A stretch of DNA of 64,000 bases from Shewanella donghaensis (GCF_007567505.1 NZ_CP041783.1:4030001-4094000), one strand, 5' to 3'. Shown: positions 1-9,996, counted from the stretch's first letter. Notes: generated by a model from the sequence alone, not told the origin. Numbers and translations: made by a program.

Positions 1-317
1 TCTGCACGTTCAAGCATATATGTCGCGTAAATAAATTCAGTATCAAATGGCGGGTCTTTACGCATTAAAATGACATCAAGATCGGCAAGTGGTGTATCGA
101 CGCTTTCACCTAATTCAAACCACTTTTCTGGGTTTGCTTCAACGGTTAATGAACGCATGGTGGCAGTTGCCTGACCATTAACCATCGCAAGGTCATTCAT
201 TTCCATGTAAAACAATTGATAACCGCGAGCTTGTGCAGCCATTAACATGGCGAAACTAGAATCTTTTTTAATGTTAATGTCACTAATTGGATCCATTACT
301 ATGCCGAGCTTAATCAT
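1..317 (-). CDS. gshB: Glutathione synthetase, N-terminal part (runs off the window)
   Basis: Only the first 105 codons are inside the window; the gene continues beyond base 1. It begins MIKLGIVMDPISDINIKKDS and continues with a segment ending in a VILMRKDPPFDTEFIYAT-type stretch, which is the N-terminal domain of bacterial glutathione synthetase (ATP-dependent joining of glycine to gamma-glutamylcysteine in the cytoplasm). An AAGGAT ribosome site precedes the ATG at 317. It lies just downstream of rsmE with a 37-bp gap, in the sprT-endA-rsmE-gshB order known from E. coli. The catalytic ATP-grasp domain cannot be inspected here. Confidence 0.93.
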   Translation of the reverse strand, partial: MIKLGIVMDPISDINIKKDSSFAMLMAAQARGYQLFYMEMNDLAMVNGQATATMRSLTVEANPEKWFELGESVDTPLADLDVILMRKDPPFDTEFIYATYMLERA

Positions 318-354
318 ACTTTTATCCTTATATTCTCAATGCGTGCATCATTGA

Positions 355-1101
355 TTAACCTATATCACCAAATCTTAGTTGTAATGCGGTGATAGCTGTT
401 AGTGAAGCTGTTTCTGTTCGTAATACTCTTGGACCTAAAAGCACATCGGTAAATAGATGTGTTTCTGTCATGGCTATCTCTTCTTCTGATAGACCGCCTT
501 CAGGACCAATTAATAACCGAACTTTATTATTTTCATTAATACTGTCTAATGTCAGGCCATTAATACCATGAGCTGCTCGTGGATGTAGATTGAGTTTTAA
601 TGCTGCCGTTTGCTCTGCACACCACTGACTCAGGGTCATCGCCGGACGGACAATTGGAACGATACTTCGGCCTGATTGCTCACAAGCGCTGATGACAATT
701 TTTTGCCATTGACCTATCTTTTTATCAAGACGTTCGCCACTAAGTTTTACACCACAACGATCTGAAAACAATGGGGTAATGGTACTGACACCCAATTCCA
801 CCGATTTTTGAATGGTAAAATCCATTCTGTCGCCCCTAGAGATAACCTGGCCTAGGTGTAAATCTAGTGGTGACTCTGAATTATTCTCAGTTTTAGAGAT
901 AATTTCTACGGTAACATTTTTCTTATTGGCACTGATGATGTTGGCCAAGTAGTCATAACTATCACCAGTAAATAAACTGATTTGATCACCTTCAACCATA
1001 CGAAGTACACGACCAATGTGGGCAGCGCCATCTTCATCAAGTTTAACTTGTTGATTGAGCGCTAGTTCATTGACTGGCTGATAAATTCTTGGAACTCGCA
1101 T
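355..1101 (-). CDS. rsmE: 16S rRNA (uracil-1498-N3)-methyltransferase RsmE
   Basis: A 248-residue SPOUT-class methyltransferase that methylates N3 of U1498 in 16S rRNA. It begins MRVPRIYQP, as RsmE proteins do, with an N-terminal PUA-like RNA-binding part and a C-terminal trefoil knot. The SAM-binding knot shows [13 protein letters not shown] followed by [11 protein letters not shown], the family signature. The frame is open three codons further to a TTG at 1110, but AAGGA at 1111-1116 is about 9 bases from the ATG at 1101 and abuts the TTG, so the ATG is chosen. It follows endA by a few bases and precedes gshB, so probably belongs to one operon. Confidence 0.95.
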   Translation of the reverse strand: MRVPRIYQPVNELALNQQVKLDEDGAAHIGRVLRMVEGDQISLFTGDSYDYLANIISANKKNVTVEIISKTENNSESPLDLHLGQVISRGDRMDFTIQKSVELGVSTITPLFSDRCGVKLSGERLDKKIGQWQKIVISACEQSGRSIVPIVRPAMTLSQWCAEQTAALKLNLHPRAAHGINGLTLDSINENNKVRLLIGPEGGLSEEEIAMTETHLFTDVLLGPRVLRTETASLTAITALQLRFGDIG

Positions 1102-1113
1102 AAATAACAATCC

Positions 1114-1860
1114 TTAATCAATGAGGCCGAGAGTCTGACATTGTTTTAATACAGTTTGATTATGGTTACCCTGTTTATTGGCAATAAGTCGATCTCGGTA
1201 ACATTCTGTGATATCAACTGGATAAGATTTATCCCAAGCTTGAAATAAACGTTTCTGACTTGAAGAAATCGACAATCCATAAGTTGCTTGCATGTAAAAA
1301 TAGGTTCTGGCAATCGCTCCACGACTTTGCTTTGGTGGTTGTACTTTACGGCCTTTAAAGTCAACTACCATATCACATTGGCCATATTGAGTAGCGTTTC
1401 CGTTCCACTCACTAAAGCGGTAATTACTCCTATCACCATTCACTTCACCCACTGCTGGAGTTAAGTTGTGTAGGTCAGACTCCATTCTTTTGAATTCAGG
1501 GCTGGTTTTACCGCAATTTTTTCTGCCGCCATCTTGCCAACATTGCAGCTGATGGCCAAACTCCCATGCTGGAACCACATGTTCCCATTCTATTCTGTTA
1601 GCTCTGGGAATTTGTTTTCTAACTTGATAACCACAGCTATCTAGATTTGGCTTCCACTGTTTACCAACGACATTAATATCGCAACCACAGTAAAAACTGG
1701 TCATTGGCAGAGAGCTACTATAAATCTTTTGCGCTATTTTTTTCGCACTTCTAAAGCTACTTGGGTGTTCAGCTGCGTTAATGGTTGTAGAAGTTAATAA
1801 GCACGCGAATACGACGAACAACCATAATGGTTGTAATACAAGTTTTGACATTTGTGGCAC
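1114..1860 (-). CDS. endA: Endonuclease I (secreted DNase)
   Basis: A 248-residue periplasmic or secreted non-specific endonuclease. The N-terminus is a signal peptide: a hydrophobic core ([11 protein letters not shown]) ending near residue 29 at NAA. The mature part has the endonuclease I hallmark [12 protein letters not shown] with the active-site His, several cysteines for disulphides (YCGCD, CWQDGG, NCGK) and the later [19 protein letters not shown] metal-site region. The frame starts at a GTG (1860) with AGGG six bases upstream; an in-frame ATG at 1851 is the alternative. It sits between sprT and rsmE as in E. coli. Confidence 0.93.
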   Translation of the reverse strand: MPQMSKLVLQPLWLFVVFACLLTSTTINAAEHPSSFRSAKKIAQKIYSSSLPMTSFYCGCDINVVGKQWKPNLDSCGYQVRKQIPRANRIEWEHVVPAWEFGHQLQCWQDGGRKNCGKTSPEFKRMESDLHNLTPAVGEVNGDRSNYRFSEWNGNATQYGQCDMVVDFKGRKVQPPKQSRGAIARTYFYMQATYGLSISSSQKRLFQAWDKSYPVDITECYRDRLIANKQGNHNQTVLKQCQTLGLID

Positions 1861-2090
1861 AAGCTACCCTAAATTATTATATACGGCACAGGTGTTATAC
1901 GGGTGGTATATCCTGATATTTGCGAAGGATGGTAAGGGATTGAAACTAGGGATGCAATTAATTGTGAAATAAGAATGTTTGCGGGTAATTATCATCAAAT
2001 AAGCGATGGTATGAGTTCAGCTAAAGCTTTTTAATTATCGAGATTAGATGCGGAATAGGTAAATGATAAGAGTTCTAACATAGGGCTTAA
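1861..2090. other. Intergenic region sprT-endA
   Basis: This 230-bp AT-rich gap lies between sprT and endA. I see no supported gene, strong hairpin or clean promoter. It may hold an endA promoter, but I could not pick out convincing -35 and -10 boxes. Confidence 0.4.
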
Positions 2091-2693
2091 TTAAGTTGAT
2101 TGTTTGCCTATAAGAACTTGAGCACACCGTTTACAACGGTATTGAGTTTGATTACGAACAACTTTGTTGTGGCGCCTAATACTGAGCATAACAGGGCCGC
2201 AATGACATTGATATTGGAACTGTTTACCAGCGACAGAGTGAGTATTCAGTTGATGAGTGGTATCTGCGGGAATGTTAAAAACCCCATTCATTATTTGTTG
2301 CCATTCAACGCCATGAGGTTTTACTCTGCCGAATAATTGAAAACAAATAAGGTGGCTGATTTCATGGGGAACAACTTGGGTGATAAAGTCATCAATATTT
2401 TCTTCTAATAATACGGGGTTAAAACGCAATTTGTTGAGTTGCAAGTGAGCAGTACCGGCACTTTTCCCTCTCAAGCTAAATAGAATACTTGGGCGGGTAA
2501 ATTTTCGCTCTAGCTGTTGTTCTGCTAATTGATAATCAGATTCTATCTTTAATAATACGTGTTGTTGAGCTTCTGTTTTTGGCAATGCGACCTCAGCCTC
2601 TTTTATAGGTTTGATGTCACCTATCCACCGGGTCGCTTTTGAGGTTGAAGTGGTAGGCTTAGATGCTTTGCGAGAAAATAGGGATTTGAACAT
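2091..2693 (-). CDS. sprT: SprT-family zinc metalloprotease-like protein
   Basis: A 200-residue SprT-like protein. The zincin motif HEISH is at residues 110-114 with a probable third ligand at His127 (PHGVEW). A C-terminal zinc ribbon is formed by Cys163, Cys165, Cys187 and Cys190. The first 40 residues are a Lys/Ser/Thr-rich extension, making it longer than the roughly 165-residue E. coli SprT. Eukaryotic relatives (Spartan) cleave DNA-protein crosslinks; the bacterial role is not established. It heads the sprT-endA-rsmE-gshB block, transcribed leftward; about 230 bp of non-coding DNA separate it from endA, so endA may have its own promoter. Confidence 0.88.
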   Translation of the reverse strand: MFKSLFSRKASKPTTSTSKATRWIGDIKPIKEAEVALPKTEAQQHVLLKIESDYQLAEQQLERKFTRPSILFSLRGKSAGTAHLQLNKLRFNPVLLEENIDDFITQVVPHEISHLICFQLFGRVKPHGVEWQQIMNGVFNIPADTTHQLNTHSVAGKQFQYQCHCGPVMLSIRRHNKVVRNQTQYRCKRCAQVLIGKQST

Positions 2694-2733
2694 AATGAGA
2701 TTAATCTTTTAAACTAAATATCGCTGCTGAAAA

Positions 2734-2754
2734 GCTGATAATAGCATTATCAGC
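2734..2754 (-). terminator. Hairpin between the Pcp-like gene and sprT
   Basis: Nine-base perfect arms (GCTGATAAT / ATTATCAGC) with a 3-base loop. On the minus strand the hairpin is followed by TTTT, so it could terminate the pyroglutamyl-peptidase-like transcript before sprT. The U-tract is short, so strength is uncertain. Confidence 0.5.
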
Positions 2755-2844
2755 GCGACATTATTATTAGCACGTTGAGTGTATCGCATTAACCTTGCCG
2801 GTTATTTACCGCTTTTTGTCAAAGCTAGTAATCATGAGCCTTGG

Positions 2845-4005
2845 CTACAACTCACCCGCTGCTAGCTTGACCATTTCACGTATTTGCTCAACCATCTTCC
2901 ATTCTAGTTCAGCATCAAATCCAGCTACCCTAGGCGTATGAATATGTCCGACAGGTAAAGTCCTGCCAAACTGTTGCTTCAATAAAATACTGCGATAAGA
3001 AATCTCGTTAGATAAATAGCCGCCGCCAGAACCTTCAACTGACTTTTCATTCGCAAGTTCATATATGGATTTAGCATTAAATTGCCCTTTGCTAACGGTT
3101 GTCACCTGATGATTGTCATTAATAGACCAATCGCCTTGAGCCTTTTGCATTGCAGCTACAGGGAGTGAAAACTCAACAAACTCTGAACCATTAAGTGTTC
3201 CGCCATTAAACAGAGGGGCAATCGGCTTTGACTTACTAGCGCCAGTATAAACATTTAAATTATCAGGTGCTGCTGCGCTCCGAGCTCTGGCAGGAAAGCG
3301 TTCTATATCAAAATCATCACGGCCCATACTGACCGTGAAAATCATATCGATGCTATTATCGCGGTACATTGGCGTGAGTAGTGACTCGATAATGCCATTA
3401 TCAAAATCAGCAAAACGCACTGGGATCATCACAGTTTCGATTTGAGCTTGTTTACCATTAACGTTAAAAGTCACGCCATCTAAAGCTAAAGCTGTTAATC
3501 CTGATGGGTTACTTTGGTCAATATGTTTATCTAAAAAGAAGGGATCGAAACCGGTAAGCAAAATTTTAATCTGAGTTTCAGGTAAGAAGTGAACATCACT
3601 TAAGCCTCGTGAAGATTTCTCGAAGGCTTTTATCAAAATGTCACGCTGCCACGGAACCATGTTATATCCAGCGTTTGCTGTTTTCAGTGTCTCGCGAATG
3701 GCAAGACGGCTCCAATATAGTGCGCGGTCATCATGTTGACCTGACTGTACGTCGGCAACTGCTTGTTGCCAAAGTAGGGTACCTTGTAATGCCACCATTT
3801 GCGTAATAGCTAGCTCATCAGTTGAACCTGCGAGTTTATTATTTAAGGTGCTATTAAAGTTTTCATAACGATTAACCACATCTCCCAGTGAGCTTAATGC
3901 TGTGGGTAAGCGTAATTCTTCGGCATCTCTTTCCATATTGATGGTTTGAGCAACTGTCGGCATTGCAGTTATTAAGGCTGCAGCGATAAGCAAAGGCTTG
4001 AACAT
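2845..4005 (-). CDS. Secreted pyroglutamyl-peptidase-like (C15-like) protein with Ser in place of the catalytic Cys
   Basis: A 386-residue protein with a Sec signal peptide (residues 1-19, ending VAQ), an about 120-residue N-terminal helical extension, and a C-terminal region resembling pyroglutamyl peptidase I. Matches are KILLTGFDPFFLD (148-160) for the family N-terminal strand, Glu235 in DFDIERF for the catalytic Glu, and GHIHTP with His356 for the catalytic His. Where the family has its Cys in an AGxYxCN context, this protein has GGYLSN with Ser332. It is therefore either inactive, a serine variant, or a binding protein. It is much longer than the roughly 215-residue cytoplasmic enzyme. 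It lies 56 bp downstream of the LysR gene. Confidence 0.7.
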   Translation of the reverse strand: MFKPLLIAAALITAMPTVAQTINMERDAEELRLPTALSSLGDVVNRYENFNSTLNNKLAGSTDELAITQMVALQGTLLWQQAVADVQSGQHDDRALYWSRLAIRETLKTANAGYNMVPWQRDILIKAFEKSSRGLSDVHFLPETQIKILLTGFDPFFLDKHIDQSNPSGLTALALDGVTFNVNGKQAQIETVMIPVRFADFDNGIIESLLTPMYRDNSIDMIFTVSMGRDDFDIERFPARARSAAAPDNLNVYTGASKSKPIAPLFNGGTLNGSEFVEFSLPVAAMQKAQGDWSINDNHQVTTVSKGQFNAKSIYELANEKSVEGSGGGYLSNEISYRSILLKQQFGRTLPVGHIHTPRVAGFDAELEWKMVEQIREMVKLAAGEL

Positions 4006-4061
4006 TACTATTCCTTTAGGATGTTTTGTTATTATTAGACTAATTTAACACGGCTTTGTGG

Positions 4062-4973
4062 CTAATTCATTATTGATTGTAATGACTCTTGGCTAGCATA
4101 GCGTTTAGCAATAAAATCTAGAAATGCACTAATGTTACTGGCCAATTGTTTGCGACTAGAATAAACCCCATAAACTTTAAAAGGCTCCATTGGCCATTCT
4201 TGTAATAAGGGCACTAATGTCCCGGCTGCCAGTTCTTGTTTACAGCTAGTATTTGAAAGCATGGCAATACCAAAGTCATCTTGCGCAAGACGTTTTACCA
4301 TGCCTGCACTATTAACCCGGACTTTACGCTTAAAGGTTGCCATGGTTTTACGGCTTCCTTTGCCAACAGGCCAAATAGGTGCAGATAAGCTGGTGCCTAA
4401 TAATATACCGCTATGGAGTGAAAGTTCTTGAGGCGTAGCAGGAGTACCTGATTTTTTGAGATATCCTGGACTTGCGACTAGAATAGGTTGGCGTTCAAAT
4501 AGAAGGCGCGCGACAAGGTCTGAAGATTCAAGCGGGCCATACTTAATGGCAATGTCATATCCTTCACCCACTAAACCGACATTACTATCGGTAAATTGAA
4601 CATCGAGTTCGATATTGGGATAAAGACGCATAAAGCTACTACATAAACTAGCAAATACGTCTTGTGAAAATGACACTGGAATAGCAATACGTAATGAACC
4701 AGAAATATCAGAGTGGGTGTTTTCCACAACCGCTTTTGCAGCATCAATCTCTTGGCTGATGGTGTCGCAATGCTGGAAAAACAATGCACCGACTTGAGTC
4801 AGGCTTAAATTACGGGTGTCACGTTGCAGCAAACGCACCCCAAGCTGCTCTTCTAATTGAGCGACTTTGCGACTAATGGTTGATTTTGGTTGACCAATAT
4901 CTCTTGCGGCTTGGGAAAAGCCTTTTGCTCTAACTACTGCTGCAAACAGCATCATACCGTTTAAATCAGGCAC
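4062..4973 (-). CDS. LysR-family transcriptional regulator
   Basis: A 303-residue LysR-type regulator. An N-terminal winged helix-turn-helix (about residues 1-60, with GFSQAARDIGQPKSTISRKV as the recognition region) is followed by a substrate-binding domain (about 90-295). It is of the subgroup often annotated as related to aliphatic or redox regulators, but the effector cannot be read from sequence. It is divergent from the fused acetyl-CoA carboxylase gene across only 124 bp, the arrangement in which LysR proteins commonly control the divergent neighbour. That suggests a role in carboxylase expression, which is inference. Confidence 0.88.
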   Translation of the reverse strand: MPDLNGMMLFAAVVRAKGFSQAARDIGQPKSTISRKVAQLEEQLGVRLLQRDTRNLSLTQVGALFFQHCDTISQEIDAAKAVVENTHSDISGSLRIAIPVSFSQDVFASLCSSFMRLYPNIELDVQFTDSNVGLVGEGYDIAIKYGPLESSDLVARLLFERQPILVASPGYLKKSGTPATPQELSLHSGILLGTSLSAPIWPVGKGSRKTMATFKRKVRVNSAGMVKRLAQDDFGIAMLSNTSCKQELAAGTLVPLLQEWPMEPFKVYGVYSSRKQLASNISAFLDFIAKRYASQESLQSIMN

Positions 4974-5097
4974 TTTAGCCTCACTGTCTCAAAAATGGAA
5001 CAAAGCGTCTTCAATAGTTTAATGGTAATTAGACAGGGAACAAAGTTATATTTACCGACTAAAAATTTTAGAGGCTAAATAAGCAGAGGATCTCAGG

Positions 5098-8000
5098 ATG
5101 ACTAGCAAAAAGCAGCCCGTAAACAAGACATCGGCACAATCGGCTGATCCGCTATTTCTTCAAGCGGAACATTTAGCTAAAGATTTTTCATTATTCCCAG
5201 CTCATAGTAAGCAAACTTTAGCTGAAGAAATAAAAGGATTGTTATCAGAAGATGCAATCCAAGCAAATTTAAAAGAGCTATCGACACTCGACGTTGATAG
5301 TTATGTGACTAAAGTTATTCAACCTACTTTAGATAAGAACCGTCCGAGTGCTAAACGTGTTATCGCTGACCTTAAAGGTAAGATGATTGCAGAGGAGCAC
5401 TTAGGTTCTTTTTATAGCGCAGAAATCGAATTAAACTTTGGCTCTCGTACTCGTCGCATTGGTTTTATTGCTCAAGAAAGAACCTCTGCAAACGGTGCGT
5501 GGATGCCAGAACATCACTTAGCTGCTTGCAAAGCCATTCGTCATTTTTCAGAGCTTTCAATGCCAATCGTTTACCTTATCGACACTCCAGGTGCCGATGC
5601 AGGTGAGGTTGCTAACAGCCAAAACCAAGCTCATTCAATTTCTAAAGCCATTGCTGAGAGTGCCAACGTTGACGTACCAACAGTGGGTATCGTCATCGGT
5701 GCTGGTTATTCTGGCGGTGCAATTCCACTAGCGGCTGCCAACATCCTGCTTTCATTGCGTGATGGTATTTTTAATACGATTCAGCCTCAAGGTTTGCAGA
5801 GCATTGCACGTAAGTACAATTTATCTTGGCAGGAATGTGCCAAGTCAGTGGGTGTTTCTCCTGAAGAGCTACTTACTGCGGGTTGTATTGACGGTATTAT
5901 TGATTTCTCCCCATATGATAAAGATGAGCGTCAGCATAACCTGCGCCGCGCTATTATCAGTGGTATTGAAGCGGTAGAAAACGCGGCTGTAACGTTTGTA
6001 CGTGAATCTGATGATTTACGTGAGCATTATGACCGCAGTTTAGAGCGTTTCTTAGACCCGTCTAAAAGTTTGTCAGCATTAGAGAATAACCAGGGATTAG
6101 CTGTTGCTAGCAGCCCAACAATGCACCACAATTTATTTGGTAGTGCATACCGTTATTTACGTTATCTGACGCTTCGTAGTCGTATCCACTCTATTTCAGT
6201 TGAGCAGTATGGTCGTTTATCGAAAGTGAGCGTACCTGAAGGTGACTTACTAGCGCGTATTCAGGCTGAACAAGATAGCGTGTTCCAATCTTGGATCACT
6301 GCACCTGATAAATTAGTTTATGACGAAGAGCTGAATAAGTTATGGGGCACATTTGATGCTAAGCGTAGCGAAATTTCTGCAGAACGTAACGTCATCACAC
6401 GTTTCATTCTTGGTGAGCCAAAAGAGAATTATAAGAAAGCCCGTAAAGCGTTACTATTTAACATTGGTTGGTCGCTTTACCATCGCTGGAAAGGTAATGC
6501 CGCTAACAATTTTAAAGGCTTGATAAAGCATCTTGAATCTTTACCGTCGTCTGCAACACAAGCTCCATGGCCTGAACTTAATCAGCTGACAGTGCTTGAT
6601 ATCGTCGTCAATGACGAATTACGTGAAGATTTTATTTGGCAATGTCATAACGTATTAATCTTTAACGCCCTTTACGACAATGTAGTGGTTAACTTAGCGT
6701 CGATTTCGAAAGAAGCGATGATGTCTAAAAGCTTATCCCGTGAATCTGTGGATAAGTTATTACATAACGCAATCGATACCGCATTATCTAATAGTGACGC
6801 TGCACATGATAAGAATAAGTTCTATAAATGGCTTAAATTCTTCATGGATCAATCAAACCGTGCAGAACTACTGACCCGTGTAGAACAATGGAAGAGTGTT
6901 GGTTTTCCGCAATTAAACGACAGTTTATTTGTAATCCTGACTTACTTCTTTGAACGTCTATTACCAGAATATTTCGACAGTGAAGAAGATCATTCAACAT
7001 ACACAGGTGCGATTAATCCTGTGCGTATTGGCCGTCGTAAAGATTTCTGGAACCGTCTAACGATGGGTTATCAAGATTTACTGATCCAAAAAGTACTGCG
7101 TGATGAAAAACGTCAAGGCAAGATGGGCTGGGAAAATGTTATCGGTAAGTTCTTCACTGAATTCGAAGAGCTTAACGGCGATAAGATGTCTGCCAACCAA
7201 TTAAACTTCCCTGGTTTCCGTCTCTCTATTGAAGATGCTTTAGACAAAGGCATTCGTCCTTGTGGTTTAATCACTGGTTTAGCTGATTTTGACAATGGTG
7301 GCCAAACATTACGTGTTGGTGTTGCAGTATCAAACATTGCATTCCAGGCAGGTGCTTTTGATATGGCCAGTGCTGAAAAATTCAGCGCACTATTAATTGA
7401 ATGTGCCAAGCGTAAACTACCGGTTGTGTGCTTTATCAGTTCAGGTGGTATGCAAACTAAAGAAGGTGCTGCAGCACTATTCTCAATGGCTGTTGTGAAT
7501 GACCGTATTACGCGTTTTGTTCGTGATAATGAGCTACCTGTACTAATGTTTGGTTTTGGTGATTGTACTGGTGGCGCACAAGCAAGTTTTGTGACGCATC
7601 CTTTAGTGCAAACTTATTACCTATCGGGTACTAATATGCCATTTGCTGGTCAAATGGTGGTGCCTGCATACTTACCATCGACGGCGACATTATCTAACTA
7701 CTTGTCTAAAGTACCGGGTGCGATGACGGGGTTAGTGCATAACCCATTCAGTGATACGCTAGATAGTCAGCTTTCAGGTATTGATCCATTAATGCCACTG
7801 CCTACGCTGCATGCTAACGATATTATTACTAAAGCCTTATCGAGTTTAGTACCAGAAGTTAAAGCCATTGAAGAGAAAATTGTCCAAGACGATCCTCGCG
7901 CTTTAATGCAGCCTATTGATAAAGTACTGATTCATGCTCGTGGTTGTACTGCGGTTAAATTGATCCGTAAAGCCCATGACAACAAGATTAACGTGGTACT

Positions 8001-9654
8001 TGTAGCATCAGATCCAGATATGACTTCTGTACCTGCTGACATGTTAAAAGTGAACGACAAGCTTGTTTGTATTGGTGGTAACACCTCTGATGAAAGTTAC
8101 CTTAATGCATACTCTGTGTTGAAAGTGGCTGACTACGAAAACGTAGATGCACTTCACCCTGGTATTGGTTTCTTATCTGAAAGCCCACAGTTTGCTGCAT
8201 TATGTGTCAATAATGGCGTTAACTTTGTTGGTCCTAGTGTTCATTCAATGACGACTATGGGTAACAAATCAAATGCGATTAAAACTTCACAAGATCAAAA
8301 CGTACCAGTAGTCCCTGGTAGCCACGGTATTTTGACTAATGCTGAGCAAGCGGTAAACGTTGCGCTTGAAATTGGTTACCCAGTGCTACTTAAAGCAGTA
8401 CAAGGCGGTGGTGGTAAAGGTATTCAGGTGGTGACTAAACCTGAAGACATGATTGGATTTTTCCAAAGAACCTCAACCGAAGCTGCAGCAGCATTTGGTA
8501 ATGGCGACCTTTACCTTGAGAAATATGTCACTTCATTGCGTCATATTGAAGTTCAGTTACTGCGTGACAAGTTTGGTAACACCAAAGTGTTGGGTATTCG
8601 TGACTGTTCAGTGCAACGTAATAACCAGAAAGTGATTGAAGAATCTGGTTCAACCATGTTGCCAGAAGAGCTTAAGCAACGTGTACTTGAATACACACGT
8701 TTATTAGGTGATGCAACTGATTACATGGGTGCGGGTACGGTTGAATTTATTTACAACCTTGATGCCAATGAAGTCTACTTCATGGAAATGAATACGCGTC
8801 TTCAAGTTGAGCATCCAGTGACTGAAGCCACATCTGGTATTGATATAGTGAGTGCGCAATTTGATATTGCCGCAGGTCGTTCAATTGAAGACCTTCAGCC
8901 TGTCGATCAAGGCTATGCAATGGAAGTACGTGTAACAGCAGAGAAAGCCGCGCTTGATAGCGATGGCGTACTGCAGTTGTTGCCTCATCCTGGCAAGATT
9001 ACAGAGTGTTACTTACCATCTCGAGATGATGTTGAAGTCATTTCAATTGCTGAAACCGGTAAAGAAGTATCACCATATTACGATAGCTTAATTGCACAAA
9101 TCATTATCCGTGGTGAGTCTCGTGAAGATGTGATTACCAAGATGTCTGCTTACTTAGATGAAGCGTATATCAAAGGCATTGCAACTAACATCCCATTGTT
9201 GAAGCTAATTCTTAAAGATGGCACATTCAATCAAGGTGTTTACGATACTAACTATTTACCACGTTTAATGGCTGAGCTTGACGTTCCTGCACTGGTTGCT
9301 GAAATGGAAGCTGCTGCTGAAACTGTCGGTTTAGATACTGAGTCTTTGCGTGTCGCAGAAAGTAATGAGCTTAAAGTGTTAGCTCAAGGTGCAGGTATCT
9401 TCTATACCTCTCCAGCGCCAGGTGAACCTGACTTTGTTAAGGAAGGTGACATTGTTACTGTAGATCAAAACTTAGCGCTTACTGAAGCGATGAAGATGTT
9501 CTCACAAGTAACGCTTGCCGGCTTTAACCGTCAAAATGCTGTGCTTTACCCTGAAAATCAAAAATATCGTATCGAGCGAATTTTGAATAGTAACGGCCAG
9601 CAAGTTTCACAAGGTGACTTATTGTTTGTTATTCTACCTATCGACGGCGAATAA
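5098..9654 (+). CDS. Multidomain acetyl-CoA carboxylase-like protein (two carboxyltransferase domains, biotin carboxylase, BCCP)
   Basis: A 1518-residue single-chain biotin-dependent carboxylase. Order: an AccA-like crotonase-fold carboxyltransferase domain (about 100-300, with GAGYSGGAIP); a long middle segment I cannot assign (about 300-670); an AccD-like carboxyltransferase (about 676-910, FISSGGMQTKEG and FGDCTGGAQASF); biotin carboxylase (about 941-1385) with glycine loop GGGGKG at 1103 and EMNTRLQVEH at 1230-1239; and a C-terminal biotinyl domain with EAMKM, Lys1466 being the biotin acceptor. Typical bacteria use separate AccA, B, C and D subunits, and eukaryotic ACC puts BC first. The BC start reads VLIHARGCTAVKLI instead of the usual IANRGEIA pattern. 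Acyl substrate is unproven. SD AGAGGA precedes the ATG, and a strong terminator follows. Confidence 0.88.
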   Translation: MTSKKQPVNKTSAQSADPLFLQAEHLAKDFSLFPAHSKQTLAEEIKGLLSEDAIQANLKELSTLDVDSYVTKVIQPTLDKNRPSAKRVIADLKGKMIAEEHLGSFYSAEIELNFGSRTRRIGFIAQERTSANGAWMPEHHLAACKAIRHFSELSMPIVYLIDTPGADAGEVANSQNQAHSISKAIAESANVDVPTVGIVIGAGYSGGAIPLAAANILLSLRDGIFNTIQPQGLQSIARKYNLSWQECAKSVGVSPEELLTAGCIDGIIDFSPYDKDERQHNLRRAIISGIEAVENAAVTFVRESDDLREHYDRSLERFLDPSKSLSALENNQGLAVASSPTMHHNLFGSAYRYLRYLTLRSRIHSISVEQYGRLSKVSVPEGDLLARIQAEQDSVFQSWITAPDKLVYDEELNKLWGTFDAKRSEISAERNVITRFILGEPKENYKKARKALLFNIGWSLYHRWKGNAANNFKGLIKHLESLPSSATQAPWPELNQLTVLDIVVNDELREDFIWQCHNVLIFNALYDNVVVNLASISKEAMMSKSLSRESVDKLLHNAIDTALSNSDAAHDKNKFYKWLKFFMDQSNRAELLTRVEQWKSVGFPQLNDSLFVILTYFFERLLPEYFDSEEDHSTYTGAINPVRIGRRKDFWNRLTMGYQDLLIQKVLRDEKRQGKMGWENVIGKFFTEFEELNGDKMSANQLNFPGFRLSIEDALDKGIRPCGLITGLADFDNGGQTLRVGVAVSNIAFQAGAFDMASAEKFSALLIECAKRKLPVVCFISSGGMQTKEGAAALFSMAVVNDRITRFVRDNELPVLMFGFGDCTGGAQASFVTHPLVQTYYLSGTNMPFAGQMVVPAYLPSTATLSNYLSKVPGAMTGLVHNPFSDTLDSQLSGIDPLMPLPTLHANDIITKALSSLVPEVKAIEEKIVQDDPRALMQPIDKVLIHARGCTAVKLIRKAHDNKINVVLVASDPDMTSVPADMLKVNDKLVCIGGNTSDESYLNAYSVLKVADYENVDALHPGIGFLSESPQFAALCVNNGVNFVGPSVHSMTTMGNKSNAIKTSQDQNVPVVPGSHGILTNAEQAVNVALEIGYPVLLKAVQGGGGKGIQVVTKPEDMIGFFQRTSTEAAAAFGNGDLYLEKYVTSLRHIEVQLLRDKFGNTKVLGIRDCSVQRNNQKVIEESGSTMLPEELKQRVLEYTRLLGDATDYMGAGTVEFIYNLDANEVYFMEMNTRLQVEHPVTEATSGIDIVSAQFDIAAGRSIEDLQPVDQGYAMEVRVTAEKAALDSDGVLQLLPHPGKITECYLPSRDDVEVISIAETGKEVSPYYDSLIAQIIIRGESREDVITKMSAYLDEAYIKGIATNIPLLKLILKDGTFNQGVYDTNYLPRLMAELDVPALVAEMEAAAETVGLDTESLRVAESNELKVLAQGAGIFYTSPAPGEPDFVKEGDIVTVDQNLALTEAMKMFSQVTLAGFNRQNAVLYPENQKYRIERILNSNGQQVSQGDLLFVILPIDGE

Positions 9655-9687
9655 CGATTAAGCTCCACTTAATTCATTAAGTGCTAA

Positions 9688-9720
9688 AAATCCCTAAAGG
9701 CTTTCTTTAGGGATTTTTTT
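9688..9720 (+). terminator. Rho-independent terminator after the fused carboxylase
   Basis: A 12-bp perfect stem (AAATCCCTAAAG / CTTTAGGGATTT) with a 5-base loop, followed by a T-run, 33 bp after the stop codon. Confidence 0.9.
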
Positions 9721-9967
9721 ATGGAAATTCTTCAATCTGGCTTTTGTGTAGGGTTGTTTAAATGTGCTAGAAATTGTTGAGTTTGTGGTGATTAAGTCAA
9801 AATTAACGCTGTCATAGTAAGGTAACGCTCATATAAAGCGTTTTATCGTAAAAAAACACAATTGTTCGAAAAATAAACGATAACTTTTATTTGTCTGTTT
9901 TATATGAGAAATGTGTATTTTTATCTAAATTATTTGCGTAAAATGCGATAAAAATTGCAAGTCCTAT

Positions 9968-9996
9968 TTGCGCAATTGCAGGTTCCAACTTACAAT
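9968..9996 (+). promoter_or_regulatory. Candidate sigma-70 promoter of the EF-G2 gene
   Basis: TTGCGC and TACAAT are separated by 17 bp, about 85 bp before the EF-G start. The remaining part of this 426-bp gap (9721-9967) is AT-rich with no gene I can support. Confidence 0.5.

Noticed and set aside
1781..1972. ORF opposite the endA start
   Set aside because: It overlaps the endA signal-peptide region on the other strand and has no protein-like features.
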